A stretch of DNA of 64,000 nucleotides from Geothrix terrae (lineage in GTDB: Bacteria > Acidobacteriota > Holophagae > Holophagales > Holophagaceae): NCBI RefSeq assembly GCF_022808775.1, contig NZ_JAKZLA010000002.1, forward strand, positions 186,001 through 250,000. Direction: 5' to 3'. Below the pieces are notes generated by a model. The model made no database searches. It was not told the DNA's origin and was given only the letters and a program-made list of their open reading frames with translations. Positions within the stretch are counted from its first letter, which is position 1, and every line of letters starts with the position of its first letter. The position numbers were made by a program, and so were the translations under genes. This document shows, in pieces, positions 43,367 to 51,644 of the stretch.

Positions 43367-44041
43367 CTAGACGATCCCCTTCTGGAACGCGAAGGCCACC
43401 GCCTCGGCCTTGGAGTGCACCTCCAGCTTGTCGAGGATCTTCTGGGTGTGGTTCCGCACCGTCAGGGCCGAGATGTGGAGGAAGTCGGCGATCTCCGGGG
43501 TGGTCCGCCCCGCGGCGATGAGGCCCAGGATCTCCACTTCCCGCTGGCTGAGCCGGCGGGCCCGGGCGTCCGGCGACTCGCGGGCGTTCTGGGCGGCCGG
43601 CCGGGGGGCCGCGCCGTTCTCGTTCCCGCTGGCGGCGGGCGCCGCCGACCGCTCCGAGGGCTTCAGGATGTGCATCAGGTAGAAGTGGTGGGGCGGCGGG
43701 GCCGCCAGCTGGAGGATGACCACCTCCGCGAGGACCAGGTGGCGGTCCTTCGCCACGAAGCGGAGGTCGAAGTGCCGGACCACCTCTCCCCGGCCCGCCA
43801 TCCCCACCAGGGGGCAGTTCTCGCTGCAGTAGCGGTTGCCCCATCCGTCGCACCCGCCCATCAGGTCCGCGCAGGAGGCCCCCACGGCTTCCTGGGCCGT
43901 GAAGCCCAGCAGGGCCTCGGCGCTGCGGTTCCAGGCCGCGATGTGGTTGTGGCGGTCCGTGATGAACACCGGATCGGGCGAGTGCTCCACCGTCGCCAGG
44001 ATGGGGCGCAGCTCCTCGGGCAGGCGCGAGACCGCGCTCAC
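43367..44041 (-). CDS. PAS-domain LuxR-type transcriptional regulator
   Basis: A 224-residue regulator. An N-terminal PAS domain (about 10-120) contains SCADLMGGCDGWGNRYCSENCP, a four-Cys group that could bind a metal or cluster. A LuxR helix-turn-helix follows (about 155-215, LSQREVEILGLIAAGRTTPEIADF, LTVRNHTQKILDKL). GTG 44041 with GGGAG upstream is preferred; a longer frame to 44161 has no good ribosome site. It lies 193 nt before the redox operon in the same direction, so it is a likely controller. Confidence 0.8.
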   Translation of the reverse strand: MSAVSRLPEELRPILATVEHSPDPVFITDRHNHIAAWNRSAEALLGFTAQEAVGASCADLMGGCDGWGNRYCSENCPLVGMAGRGEVVRHFDLRFVAKDRHLVLAEVVILQLAAPPPHHFYLMHILKPSERSAAPAASGNENGAAPRPAAQNARESPDARARRLSQREVEILGLIAAGRTTPEIADFLHISALTVRNHTQKILDKLEVHSKAEAVAFAFQKGIV

Positions 44042-44333
44042 CGGCGCTCCCGCGATCCCGGGTGGGGGGCGGCAGGCTGGCCGGGAACTTGACGCATGGG
44101 ATCCGCTCCGTGGTCCCGGAGGGCCGGTGATAAAGGAAATGCGTCGTATTCTCCGCAGCACAACGAAGGCCTGTCCACAGAAATTTCATATGTATTTGTA
44201 TAAACAAGATTTTAAGACCCGCGCCAGCATTGGCTCCCTTCGTTTTTTACCAGGGGGGTCCGGGGCGCCCCTCCCCGCCGGCACTTGACAAACCTCCGCC
44301 CCCAGGACTCATCCTTGGCCCCTGGGGGATGCT
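44042..44333. other. AT-rich intergenic stretch before topA
   Basis: No gene seen. The part near 44160-44220 is AT-rich, and TTGACA at 44285-44290 could be the topA -35, with only weak -10 candidates around 44309-44314. The LuxR-type gene's own promoter should also lie here. Confidence 0.4.
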
Positions 44334-46817
44334 GTGACCAAACTCGTGATCGTCGAAAGCCCGTCGAAGGCGAAGACCATCACCAAGTACCTCGGCAAGG
44401 GGTACAAGGTCATGGCCTCCGTGGGCCACATCCGGGACCTCCCGCGCAAGCTGGGGGTCGACATCGAGAACGGTTTCCAGGAGGAATACGAGATCAGCCC
44501 GGCCAAGGAGAAGGTGGTCAAGGAGCTGAGGGCCGCCGCCAAGACCGCCGACGAGCTGGTGCTTGCCACCGACCCCGACCGCGAGGGGGAGGCCATCAGC
44601 TGGCACCTGCTGGAGGCCATCAAGCCGCCCAAGAGCCTGCCCGTCAGCCGCGTCCTCTTCAACGAGATCACCCCGGCGGGCATCCAGAAGGCCATGGCCG
44701 CGCCCACGGTCATTAATAAGAAGCTTGTGGATGCCCAGCGGGCCCGCCGCGTGCTGGACCGGCTCGTGGGCTACAAGGTGAGCCAGGTGCTCTGGGACAA
44801 GGTGCGCCGCGGGCTCAGCGCCGGGCGCGTCCAGAGCGTGGCCGTGCGCATCATCGTGGACCGCGAGAAGGAGATCCAGGCCTTCAACCCCGTCGAATAC
44901 TGGGTGCTGAAAGCCAAGTTCGCCGCCAAGCTGCCGCCCTCCTTCTGGATGAAGCTGGTGAAGGTGGGAGGCGAGGCCCTGCAGCTCGGCAACAAGGAGA
45001 CCAAGCGCCGGGTGGCGGACGCCGCCCAGGCCAAGGACCTGAAATCGAAGCTGGAGAAGGCCGCCTACAAGGTCACCAGCCTGGAGACGAAGGAGAAGAA
45101 GCGGAACCCCGCCGCCCCCTTCACCACCGCCAAGCTCCAGCAGGAATCGGCCCAGAAGCTGAAGATGAGCGTCAGCCGCACCATGCAGAACGCCCAGCGC
45201 CTGTACGAGGGCGTGGAATTCGGCGAAGGCCCCGTGGGCCTCATCACCTACATGAGAACGGATTCGCCCCGCATGGCCCCCGAGGCCGTGGAGGCCACCC
45301 GCGAGCTCATCGCCAAGAAGTACGGCAAGGAGTACCTGCCCGCCAAGGCCCGAGTCTACACCGGCAAGGCCGGGGCGCAGGACGCCCACGAGGCCATCCG
45401 CCCCACGGACGTGGCCCGCACGCCCGAGAGCCTGCGCGGGCACCTGGAGCCCGACCAGTTCCGCCTCTACGCCCTCATCTGGCGGCGGACCATGGCCTCG
45501 CAGATGGAGGCCGCCCGCTTCGACGAGACCGTGGTGCAGACCGAAGCGGAAGTGGGCAAGGAGACGGCGCTCTTTGAAGCCAAGGGCGAGATCGAGCGCT
45601 TCCCCGGCTGGCTGGCGGTCTACCGCGCCGACAAGAGCGAGGCCGACGCCGAGTCCATCGCCGACGCCACCAAGGATGGCACCCGGGATGGCGAGGAGGA
45701 CGAGGACGAGGAGCAGCTCCCGGCCCTGAAGCTGGGCGAGGCCCTGAAGCTGGAGCAGCTCGACGCCGACCAGTCGTTCACCAAGCCCCCGGCGCGCTTC
45801 AACGAGGCCACCCTGGTGAAGGAGCTGGAGGAGGACGGCATCGGCCGGCCCTCCACCTACGCCAGCATCATCAGCACCATCCAGGACCGGGACTACGTGA
45901 AGAAGCACGAGGGCCGCTTCAAGCCCACGGAGCTGGGCATGGTGGTCACCGAGCTGCTCATCCAGGGCTTCCCGCGCCTGCTGGACAGCAAGTACACCTC
46001 GGGCATGGAGGGCAACCTCGACCGCATCGAGGAGGGCCAGCTCACCTTCAAGAAGGCCATGACCGACTTCTACGGCCCCTTCGAGAAGGCGCTCCAGGCC
46101 GCCGGGCAGGACATGCAGAACCTGAAGGCCGGCGTGCCCACGGGCGAGAAGTGCCCCAAGTGCGGCGACCGGAAGAAGCACCCGGGCGTGCTGCTCAAGC
46201 GCATCGGCCGCAACGGGCTCTTCGTGGGTTGCACCAACTACAGCGCCGAGGCCGAGAAGGACAAGTGCGACTACACGGCGGACCTCGAGAAGATGGAGGA
46301 GCCCGAGGACGCGCCCGAGTGCCCGCTCTGCGGCACCACGCCCATGAACCTGCGCAAGGGCCAGTGGGGCCCCTTCTGGGCCTGCCCCAACTACCCCAAG
46401 TGCAAGGGCATCGTGAAGGCCGATCCCAAGGGCATCCCCGTGCCGCCGGACGAGCCCATCGGCGAGAAGTGCCCCAACTGCGGCAAGGACTTCGTGAAGC
46501 GCCACGGCCGCTACGGCGAGTTCATCTGCTGCATCGACTACCCCACCTGCAAGACGGTGAAGAAGGAGATCCTGGCCGTCCCCTGCCCCAAGTGCGGCGG
46601 CGGCCTCAGCCCCCGCAAGACCCGCTTCGGCAAGGTCTTCTACGGCTGCGTGAACTACCCCAAGTGCGACTTCACCGCCTGGGACAAGCCCGTCCCCGTC
46701 ACCTGCCCCGCCTGCAAGAACCCCAGCATGGGCGAGAAGACCCGCAAGCCGAGGGGGAAGGACCCCATCCAGGTGCTGCTCTGCCCCAAGTGCGGGCATG
46801 AAGAGCCGATGGGATGA
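44334..46817 (+). CDS. topA: DNA topoisomerase I
   Basis: An 827-residue type IA topoisomerase that relaxes negative supercoils. The TOPRIM start is KLVIVESPSKAKTITKYLG and the catalytic Tyr306 is in LITYMRTDSPRM. The C-terminus carries five zinc-ribbon-like CxxC units (CPKCGDRK, CPLCGTTP, CPNCGKDF, CPKCGGGL, CPACKNP), somewhat more than many TopA proteins. GTG 44334 is the start; there is no earlier in-frame option. The AT-rich island begins right after its stop. Confidence 0.97.
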   Translation: MTKLVIVESPSKAKTITKYLGKGYKVMASVGHIRDLPRKLGVDIENGFQEEYEISPAKEKVVKELRAAAKTADELVLATDPDREGEAISWHLLEAIKPPKSLPVSRVLFNEITPAGIQKAMAAPTVINKKLVDAQRARRVLDRLVGYKVSQVLWDKVRRGLSAGRVQSVAVRIIVDREKEIQAFNPVEYWVLKAKFAAKLPPSFWMKLVKVGGEALQLGNKETKRRVADAAQAKDLKSKLEKAAYKVTSLETKEKKRNPAAPFTTAKLQQESAQKLKMSVSRTMQNAQRLYEGVEFGEGPVGLITYMRTDSPRMAPEAVEATRELIAKKYGKEYLPAKARVYTGKAGAQDAHEAIRPTDVARTPESLRGHLEPDQFRLYALIWRRTMASQMEAARFDETVVQTEAEVGKETALFEAKGEIERFPGWLAVYRADKSEADAESIADATKDGTRDGEEDEDEEQLPALKLGEALKLEQLDADQSFTKPPARFNEATLVKELEEDGIGRPSTYASIISTIQDRDYVKKHEGRFKPTELGMVVTELLIQGFPRLLDSKYTSGMEGNLDRIEEGQLTFKKAMTDFYGPFEKALQAAGQDMQNLKAGVPTGEKCPKCGDRKKHPGVLLKRIGRNGLFVGCTNYSAEAEKDKCDYTADLEKMEEPEDAPECPLCGTTPMNLRKGQWGPFWACPNYPKCKGIVKADPKGIPVPPDEPIGEKCPNCGKDFVKRHGRYGEFICCIDYPTCKTVKKEILAVPCPKCGGGLSPRKTRFGKVFYGCVNYPKCDFTAWDKPVPVTCPACKNPSMGEKTRKPRGKDPIQVLLCPKCGHEEPMG

Positions 46818-46873
46818 CATCCCCCCAAAAAACGTCTTAGTGTAATTAAGCAACAATTAAATGTCGGTGACCC

Positions 46874-47980
46874 ATGACGCTTGAACTAGAAATCAACCAA
46901 GCTAGAAAAGAAATCGTTTCCGATGGATATGACATGTCTTTCGGAGAAGTTATGAATTTGTACAAGGATAATGAATTAACAATTAATCCCGATTTTCAAA
47001 GATTGTTTAGGTGGGATGATTCGCAAAGAACTAGATTCATAGAATCTCTTCTACTTGGTATCCCGGTTCCACCCATCTTTGTGTACCAGAATACGGATGG
47101 CATCTGGGAATTAATTGATGGTCTTCAAAGATTATCCACCGTCCTCCAGTTCGCCGGCATGTTGCACGACGAAAACGGAGTCCCCCTTCCCCCACTTACT
47201 CTTAGTGGCACCAAATATCTACCAGGTCTTGCCGATAAACGTTGGGAACAGACCGACTCCACTAGTAATGATGGTATTGGAAAATCAATTCAGTTAACTA
47301 TAAAAAGAGCCAGAATCAGAGTCGAAATTCTCAAAAAAGAAAGTGACCCTAACTCAAAATACGAATTATTCCAGAGATTAAACACTGGTGGGTCAAAACT
47401 TTCAGAACAAGAAGTGCGAAATTGTGTTGCAGTCATGATAAATCCTCCATTTAAAGAATGGCTTTTTGATCTATCTTCTAATACCGATTTTCTTAACACA
47501 ATAGCCCAAACAGAAGATGCAATTAGAATTCAGGCAAACGTCGAATTGGCTTTTCGATTTATTGCTTTTAGAAATGTCACATACACCAAGGGTCTTGATG
47601 TACATGAATATCTTGATGAGGCCCTAATTTCAATCGCGAGTGACCCATCATTTGACATGCCAACGGAAGGTGAAATTTTCAATAAAACATTCAAACTTCT
47701 TAATCGGGCACTCAATTCTGGAGCTTTTAAGAAATGGGATGGCTCGAGATTTACAGGCAAATTTTTAATGTCATTGTTTGAAGTTGTGTCAATTGGAGTT
47801 TCCAAACAAATAAGTGAAATCGAAAAATTAACCGAAGATGGACAAATCGATTTAATTACAAGTAGAGTTAAGGCTCTATGGTCGGACACCACGTTCCTCT
47901 CTCATTCCGGTGCAGGAACGCGTGGAACCACTCGACTCGTACATCTTTTACCCCTATCAAATGAATACTTTAGGCCGTAA
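46874..47980 (+). CDS. DUF262 (GmrSD/ParB-like nuclease fold) protein
   Basis: A 368-residue DUF262 protein. The N-terminal ParB/Srx-like fold has INPDFQRLFRWDDSQRTRFI and the nucleotide-binding/nuclease motif IDGLQRLST (Asp82 to Arg86); the usual DGQQR reads DGLQR. It lacks a DUF1524/HNH domain, so any cleavage would have to come from the DUF262 domain itself or a partner. DUF262 proteins are central to several anti-phage systems (GmrSD, SspE, BrxU). Very AT-rich (28% GC at 47281-47340) against the GC-rich host, so recently acquired. It ends 3 nt before the HEPN gene. Confidence 0.87.
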   Translation: MTLELEINQARKEIVSDGYDMSFGEVMNLYKDNELTINPDFQRLFRWDDSQRTRFIESLLLGIPVPPIFVYQNTDGIWELIDGLQRLSTVLQFAGMLHDENGVPLPPLTLSGTKYLPGLADKRWEQTDSTSNDGIGKSIQLTIKRARIRVEILKKESDPNSKYELFQRLNTGGSKLSEQEVRNCVAVMINPPFKEWLFDLSSNTDFLNTIAQTEDAIRIQANVELAFRFIAFRNVTYTKGLDVHEYLDEALISIASDPSFDMPTEGEIFNKTFKLLNRALNSGAFKKWDGSRFTGKFLMSLFEVVSIGVSKQISEIEKLTEDGQIDLITSRVKALWSDTTFLSHSGAGTRGTTRLVHLLPLSNEYFRP

Positions 47981-47983
47981 TCC

Positions 47984-48628
47984 ATGAAGCCTCGGACTTC
48001 ATCACAACTCCAAGATTTTCTGGACCAAGAATTTGCTTGGAGATTAAAAGAAATTGCCAATTTAAAAAATGTCATTAATGGCACGGGATCACTCGAAAAG
48101 AAAACACTTATTCGCGCATCACTCGCACTTCTTTATGCACATTGGGAGGGATTCATCAAAGCTTCCTCATTTGCATTTCTCTTTTTTATTGAGCATCAGG
48201 GATTAAAATACAATGAACTTCAATCCTGTTTTTCTGTTTTAGGTCTAAAGGGCAAACTCAATTCCTTGAAATCATCAAAACAAATGGACCAAAACAAAGA
48301 AATTCTTGAATTTATTATCAACGAATTAGATCAACCAGCAAAATTAAAATTTGATGGTGCCATACGGACTGAATCTAATCTGAACTCAGAAATTTTTGAG
48401 AATATATCTATCTCCATTGGGATTAACCCCGCACCCTATCAGACGAAATATCATTTAATCGATGAAAGTTTACTCAAACGACGAAATGGTATTGCGCATG
48501 GAGACTACATAGATATTTCCGGTTCGGATTATAAGAATCTTGCCGATGAGGTATTACAATTACTCAGAAATTTCAAAACAGATATAGAGAATTCCATTAT
48601 TTTGAATGCTTATAAAAAAAGTGCGTAA
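47984..48628 (+). CDS. HEPN-like nuclease, MAE_28990/MAE_18760 type
   Basis: A 214-residue all-helical protein. The HEPN RNase signature R-x4-H is present as RRNGIAHGDY (Arg167, His172); an upstream HWEGFIK segment matches the MAE_28990-like group. This family was predicted to be toxins or RNases of defence modules. It is as AT-rich as its partner and separated from it by 3 nt, so the two form an operon. Likely an abortive-infection or toxin-antitoxin-like effector; inferred. Confidence 0.85.
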   Translation: MKPRTSSQLQDFLDQEFAWRLKEIANLKNVINGTGSLEKKTLIRASLALLYAHWEGFIKASSFAFLFFIEHQGLKYNELQSCFSVLGLKGKLNSLKSSKQMDQNKEILEFIINELDQPAKLKFDGAIRTESNLNSEIFENISISIGINPAPYQTKYHLIDESLLKRRNGIAHGDYIDISGSDYKNLADEVLQLLRNFKTDIENSIILNAYKKSA

Positions 48629-48642
48629 AAATTTCTAGTTCT

Positions 48643-49146
48643 ATGCTCCAGGACGCCCCCTCCTTCCTCGCCTACTGGCGCAACGCCCGGTCTCGCACGG
48701 TGCGGGTGCTGGAGGCGCTGGCGCCCGAGGACCTCGAGTGGGCGCCCGTGCCCGGGGCCTTCACCTTCGGCGACCTGTTCCGCCACCTGGCGGGGCTGGA
48801 GCGCTTCATGTACGCAGAGAACGTGCAGGGCCGCCCCAGCACCTACCCGGGCCACGGGGCTGACTTGGCCGCGGGCCTGGATGGCGTGCGCGCCTACCTG
48901 GACCGCTGCCACGCGGAATCCCTGGTCCTCTTCGGCACCCTCACGGACGCGGACCTGTTGGCCCCCTGCGTGAACCCCGCCGGGGCTTCCATGGCCACAT
49001 GGAAGTGGCTCCGCGCCATGGCCGAGCACGAGGCCCACCACCGCGGGCAGCTCTACCTCATGGCCAGCCTCCGCGGCCGAACCGTCGCCCCCCTCTTCGG
49101 CCTCACCGAAGCCCAGCTCGCCGCCGCCTCCCAAGCGAAAAGCTGA
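48643..49146 (+). CDS. DinB family protein
   Basis: A 167-residue four-helix DinB-like protein. Candidate metal-binding His are in LFRHLAGLERF and EHEAHHRGQLYLM. DinB proteins are putative metal-dependent enzymes, often thiol-transferases; function here is unknown. Its composition returns abruptly to high GC, marking the right edge of the island. ATG 48643 lies 14 nt after the HEPN stop. Confidence 0.88.
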   Translation: MLQDAPSFLAYWRNARSRTVRVLEALAPEDLEWAPVPGAFTFGDLFRHLAGLERFMYAENVQGRPSTYPGHGADLAAGLDGVRAYLDRCHAESLVLFGTLTDADLLAPCVNPAGASMATWKWLRAMAEHEAHHRGQLYLMASLRGRTVAPLFGLTEAQLAAASQAKS

Positions 49147-49324
49147 ATCAGCCACCGATGTCAGTGAGGATGGTGATGGGGCGCCGCGAGCTTCCCGCAT
49201 GGGCGGAGCCGGGCCTCCCCGAAATCACCGGAATCGGTGGCCCGAAAAGAGCCTTGCTCCTCCCTCCGCGCCCATCCGGGGCCCGGGTCGCGAGGGCTGA
49301 GGGGTGCGTCCGCGGCGCAGGGCG

Positions 49325-49684
49325 CTAGGTCGCTTTTCCGGCCTTGCCCGTGAGGCAGTCGACGAAGGCCTCGATGGCATCGCAGGTGGCCTGGGCGCCC
49401 TCATCCGCCGTCATGCCGTGGCGGTAGTGGGGGTGGAAGGCGCAGGTGCGCAAGGGCGCAACGGCGGCTTCCAGGCTGGAGGCCGACGGGGCGTAGGCGA
49501 CCAGCTTTCCCATCTGCAGCTCCAGCTTTTCCAGCTTGCCCGTGAGGACGGCGTGCCGCTCGGGAAGCGGCACGGTGTCGATGGCCGCGGTTCCCCCGCG
49601 ATGGGCGTGCTTCACGGCCGGCTTCTCGGGGGTCGGCCAGGTGCCGATGGCGATCCCTTCCCCTTTGGGGGCGGTCTTTTTCAT
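49325..49684 (-). CDS. hypothetical protein of 119 residues
   Basis: A small soluble protein without a signal peptide and without a family I recognise. It starts KKTAPKGEGIAIGTWP and has a middle helix rich in Leu/Lys (LTGKLEKLELQMGKLVAY) and three Cys near the end. ATG 49684 has SD GGAGGT with good spacing. No operon partner. The 178 nt between DinB and it hold nothing that I can identify. Confidence 0.6.
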   Translation of the reverse strand: MKKTAPKGEGIAIGTWPTPEKPAVKHAHRGGTAAIDTVPLPERHAVLTGKLEKLELQMGKLVAYAPSASSLEAAVAPLRTCAFHPHYRHGMTADEGAQATCDAIEAFVDCLTGKAGKAT

Positions 49685-50040
49685 AGGACCTCCTTGGGTG
49701 ATGCCCACCCGGGCGAGTCACGCCCGAAGGCTAGGTCCCCCGGCCCCGCCATCAAGGCCCAGGCAGGCAACTTCCCTCCACCCCACCTCGGCCCAGAAAG
49801 GATTGCCCAGCACAAGATGGAGCAAACATGCCTTGTTCGTCCATTGTTCAATGTTTTCTAAGGTGTCGCTTGGTTTTTTCAATCATCAAAATATTGACAA
49901 GGCTTCCTTCAAGCCGATCTTGAGGACAGTCCATCACGCGCACATGCCGGGATTCCAAGGCGTGGGCCATGCCGTGGACGCCGTCCGGGGATCCAAGTCC
50001 CTTCTTCCTATTAGGCATGTCTTTCCGCGTCGAGGAACCG
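49685..50040. other. intergenic stretch with candidate promoter of the five-gene operon
   Basis: No gene seen. Locally AT-rich at 49850-49900. TTGACA at 49894-49899 with GATCTT 16 nt downstream could drive the operon, giving a leader of about 110 nt. GGCTT-CCTTC-AAGCC at 49901-49915 can fold into a small hairpin. Confidence 0.4.
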
Positions 50041-50739
50041 ATGCCGACCCTCCTGACCCCCTTTGACAGCCTCACCCACTTCATCACCGCCGCAGGCGCC
50101 CTGGGCACCGCCGCGTTCGGCCTCGTCGAGGCCGCGAAGGGGACCACGCCCCTGGGGGTGGCCGGCCTCCGGCGCCTGGAAAGGGCCCTGGGGAGGGCCA
50201 ACCTCCGGGCCCTGCACAGGACCTACGGGAAGGAAGGCTGGGATCACATCCTCAGGGGTGCCTACCGCAAGGGCGATGCGGCGCTCATGCAGGTGCTCCG
50301 GGACGGGCTGAAGGTGGCCCTGGACGGCCCCGAGGACAAGGAATTCGCCAAAGCCTTGAACCTGGATTCCGGAAAGCTCGAGGCCGCCCTCAAGACGTTC
50401 CGGGACTCCCAGGTGAAGGGAGGCCCGGGGGTGGACGAAGCCCAGCTCCAGGAGGGCCGGAAGGTCCTGGGCACGGCTGAGCTCACCTTGAATGCCTGGG
50501 TGGAGGGAGCCGTGGCCACCGCCATGAATGCCCGCGTGGGTTGGACCCAATGCTGGGCCGGGATCGTCGCGATCCTCGGCGCCCTGTCGGTCGCGGCCAT
50601 GGTCCCTCCCGACGGCAGCCTGGCCGGCCACCTGGGGAAGGCCCTCCTGCTCGGGGTCGTGGCCGTGCCCATCGCCCCCATCTCGAAGGACCTCGTCTCC
50701 CTGCTGAAAGCGGCCAAAGAGGCCGTGGGCCGGCGATAG
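50041..50739 (+). CDS. hypothetical membrane protein, first gene of an unknown operon
   Basis: A 232-residue protein with no family that I recognise. A hydrophobic segment lies at about 10-32, a charged helical middle domain (about 50-145) follows, and two C-terminal TM helices lie at about 170-187 and 195-215. SD GAGGAACCG precedes ATG 50041. It is the first gene of a five-gene operon whose members are spaced 4 to about 40 nt apart. Confidence 0.7.
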   Translation: MPTLLTPFDSLTHFITAAGALGTAAFGLVEAAKGTTPLGVAGLRRLERALGRANLRALHRTYGKEGWDHILRGAYRKGDAALMQVLRDGLKVALDGPEDKEFAKALNLDSGKLEAALKTFRDSQVKGGPGVDEAQLQEGRKVLGTAELTLNAWVEGAVATAMNARVGWTQCWAGIVAILGALSVAAMVPPDGSLAGHLGKALLLGVVAVPIAPISKDLVSLLKAAKEAVGRR

Positions 50740-50743
50740 CGCC

Positions 50744-51607
50744 ATGGCGGACATGCACCTGCTCGACTTCAGGATCCAGAACGTCGGCGGTCCCGTCGTG
50801 CGACCGAAGATGTATCTCGTCTCGGAGGATGGCCGGGAGATCGAGGTCGAGCCGGGCTCCACCCTCCGCGCGCACCCGGCCTGGACCTTCGTCATCCACG
50901 GCTTTGCCAACGACCGCAGGGAGGGGAAGGCGAAGCTCTCCGCCTACGCGGCCCAGCTGCGCAAGGAGGCCCTCGGCCTGGATACGGGTCTCGCCCTCGT
51001 GCTGTGGCCTGGCGACAACCGGCTTTCCCCGCTCACCTACTCCGTGGAAGAGGAGGATGCCCAGAGCACGGCGGACAAGCTGTCCGCCTTCATCCTGGCG
51101 TATCTTCCCGGCTCCGTGCGTCCCCACTTCATCGCGCACAGCCTGGGCTCCCTGGTCGCGCTGGAGACCATGAAGCGGCTGCATGAAGATGGTGTTCCCG
51201 CGGGCATGTGCCTCCTGCTCGCCGGTGCGGTGGACTGTGACGCGCTGGCGCGGCGGGCGAGATTCCAGGCCTGCGTCCAGGCCGCCGCCCGCGTGCAGGT
51301 GCTGTCCTCGAAAAAGGACGTGGTCTTGCAATGGTGCTTCCCGATCGGCGATTTCATCGCGGGTTTCCTCTTCGGGGGCTACACCCGGTCCGCCCTGGGG
51401 CGCGTCGGTCCCCAGCCCTCGGAGGCCAGGGAAGGGATCCCCGGCACCGTGGTGTCCCTACCCCTCCCGAATGACTGGAATGTGGGCCACGGGGACTACC
51501 TGGCCGGGTCCGACGGGGGCATGAACGGGAAGCAGCTGAGCTCGGCCCATCTGGCGGCAGGAATCCTCTCCGGCGGCCCCGCCGTCTACCCCCCTCCGAC
51601 GCCCTGA
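50744..51607 (+). CDS. alpha/beta hydrolase-like protein
   Basis: A 287-residue alpha/beta-hydrolase-fold protein. The early strand ends WTFVIHGF (oxyanion loop), the nucleophile elbow is IAHSLGSL with Ser, and the likely catalytic His is in NVGHGDYLAG. No signal peptide is seen. It resembles DUF900-type or lipase-like hydrolases; substrate unknown. It starts 4 nt after the membrane-protein stop. Confidence 0.78.
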   Translation: MADMHLLDFRIQNVGGPVVRPKMYLVSEDGREIEVEPGSTLRAHPAWTFVIHGFANDRREGKAKLSAYAAQLRKEALGLDTGLALVLWPGDNRLSPLTYSVEEEDAQSTADKLSAFILAYLPGSVRPHFIAHSLGSLVALETMKRLHEDGVPAGMCLLLAGAVDCDALARRARFQACVQAAARVQVLSSKKDVVLQWCFPIGDFIAGFLFGGYTRSALGRVGPQPSEAREGIPGTVVSLPLPNDWNVGHGDYLAGSDGGMNGKQLSSAHLAAGILSGGPAVYPPPTP

Positions 51608-51644
51608 ACCCGATGTCCTTCGCGGTGATCTCTCCGGAGCTTCC

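Noticed and set aside
44240-44285. Possible terminator with a T-run before topA
   Set aside because: The T-run comes before, not after, the GC-rich dyad on both possible transcripts.
49147-49324. Possible tRNA or small RNA between DinB and the small hypothetical gene
   Set aside because: No cloverleaf, no promoter-terminator pair and no conserved tRNA boxes seen.
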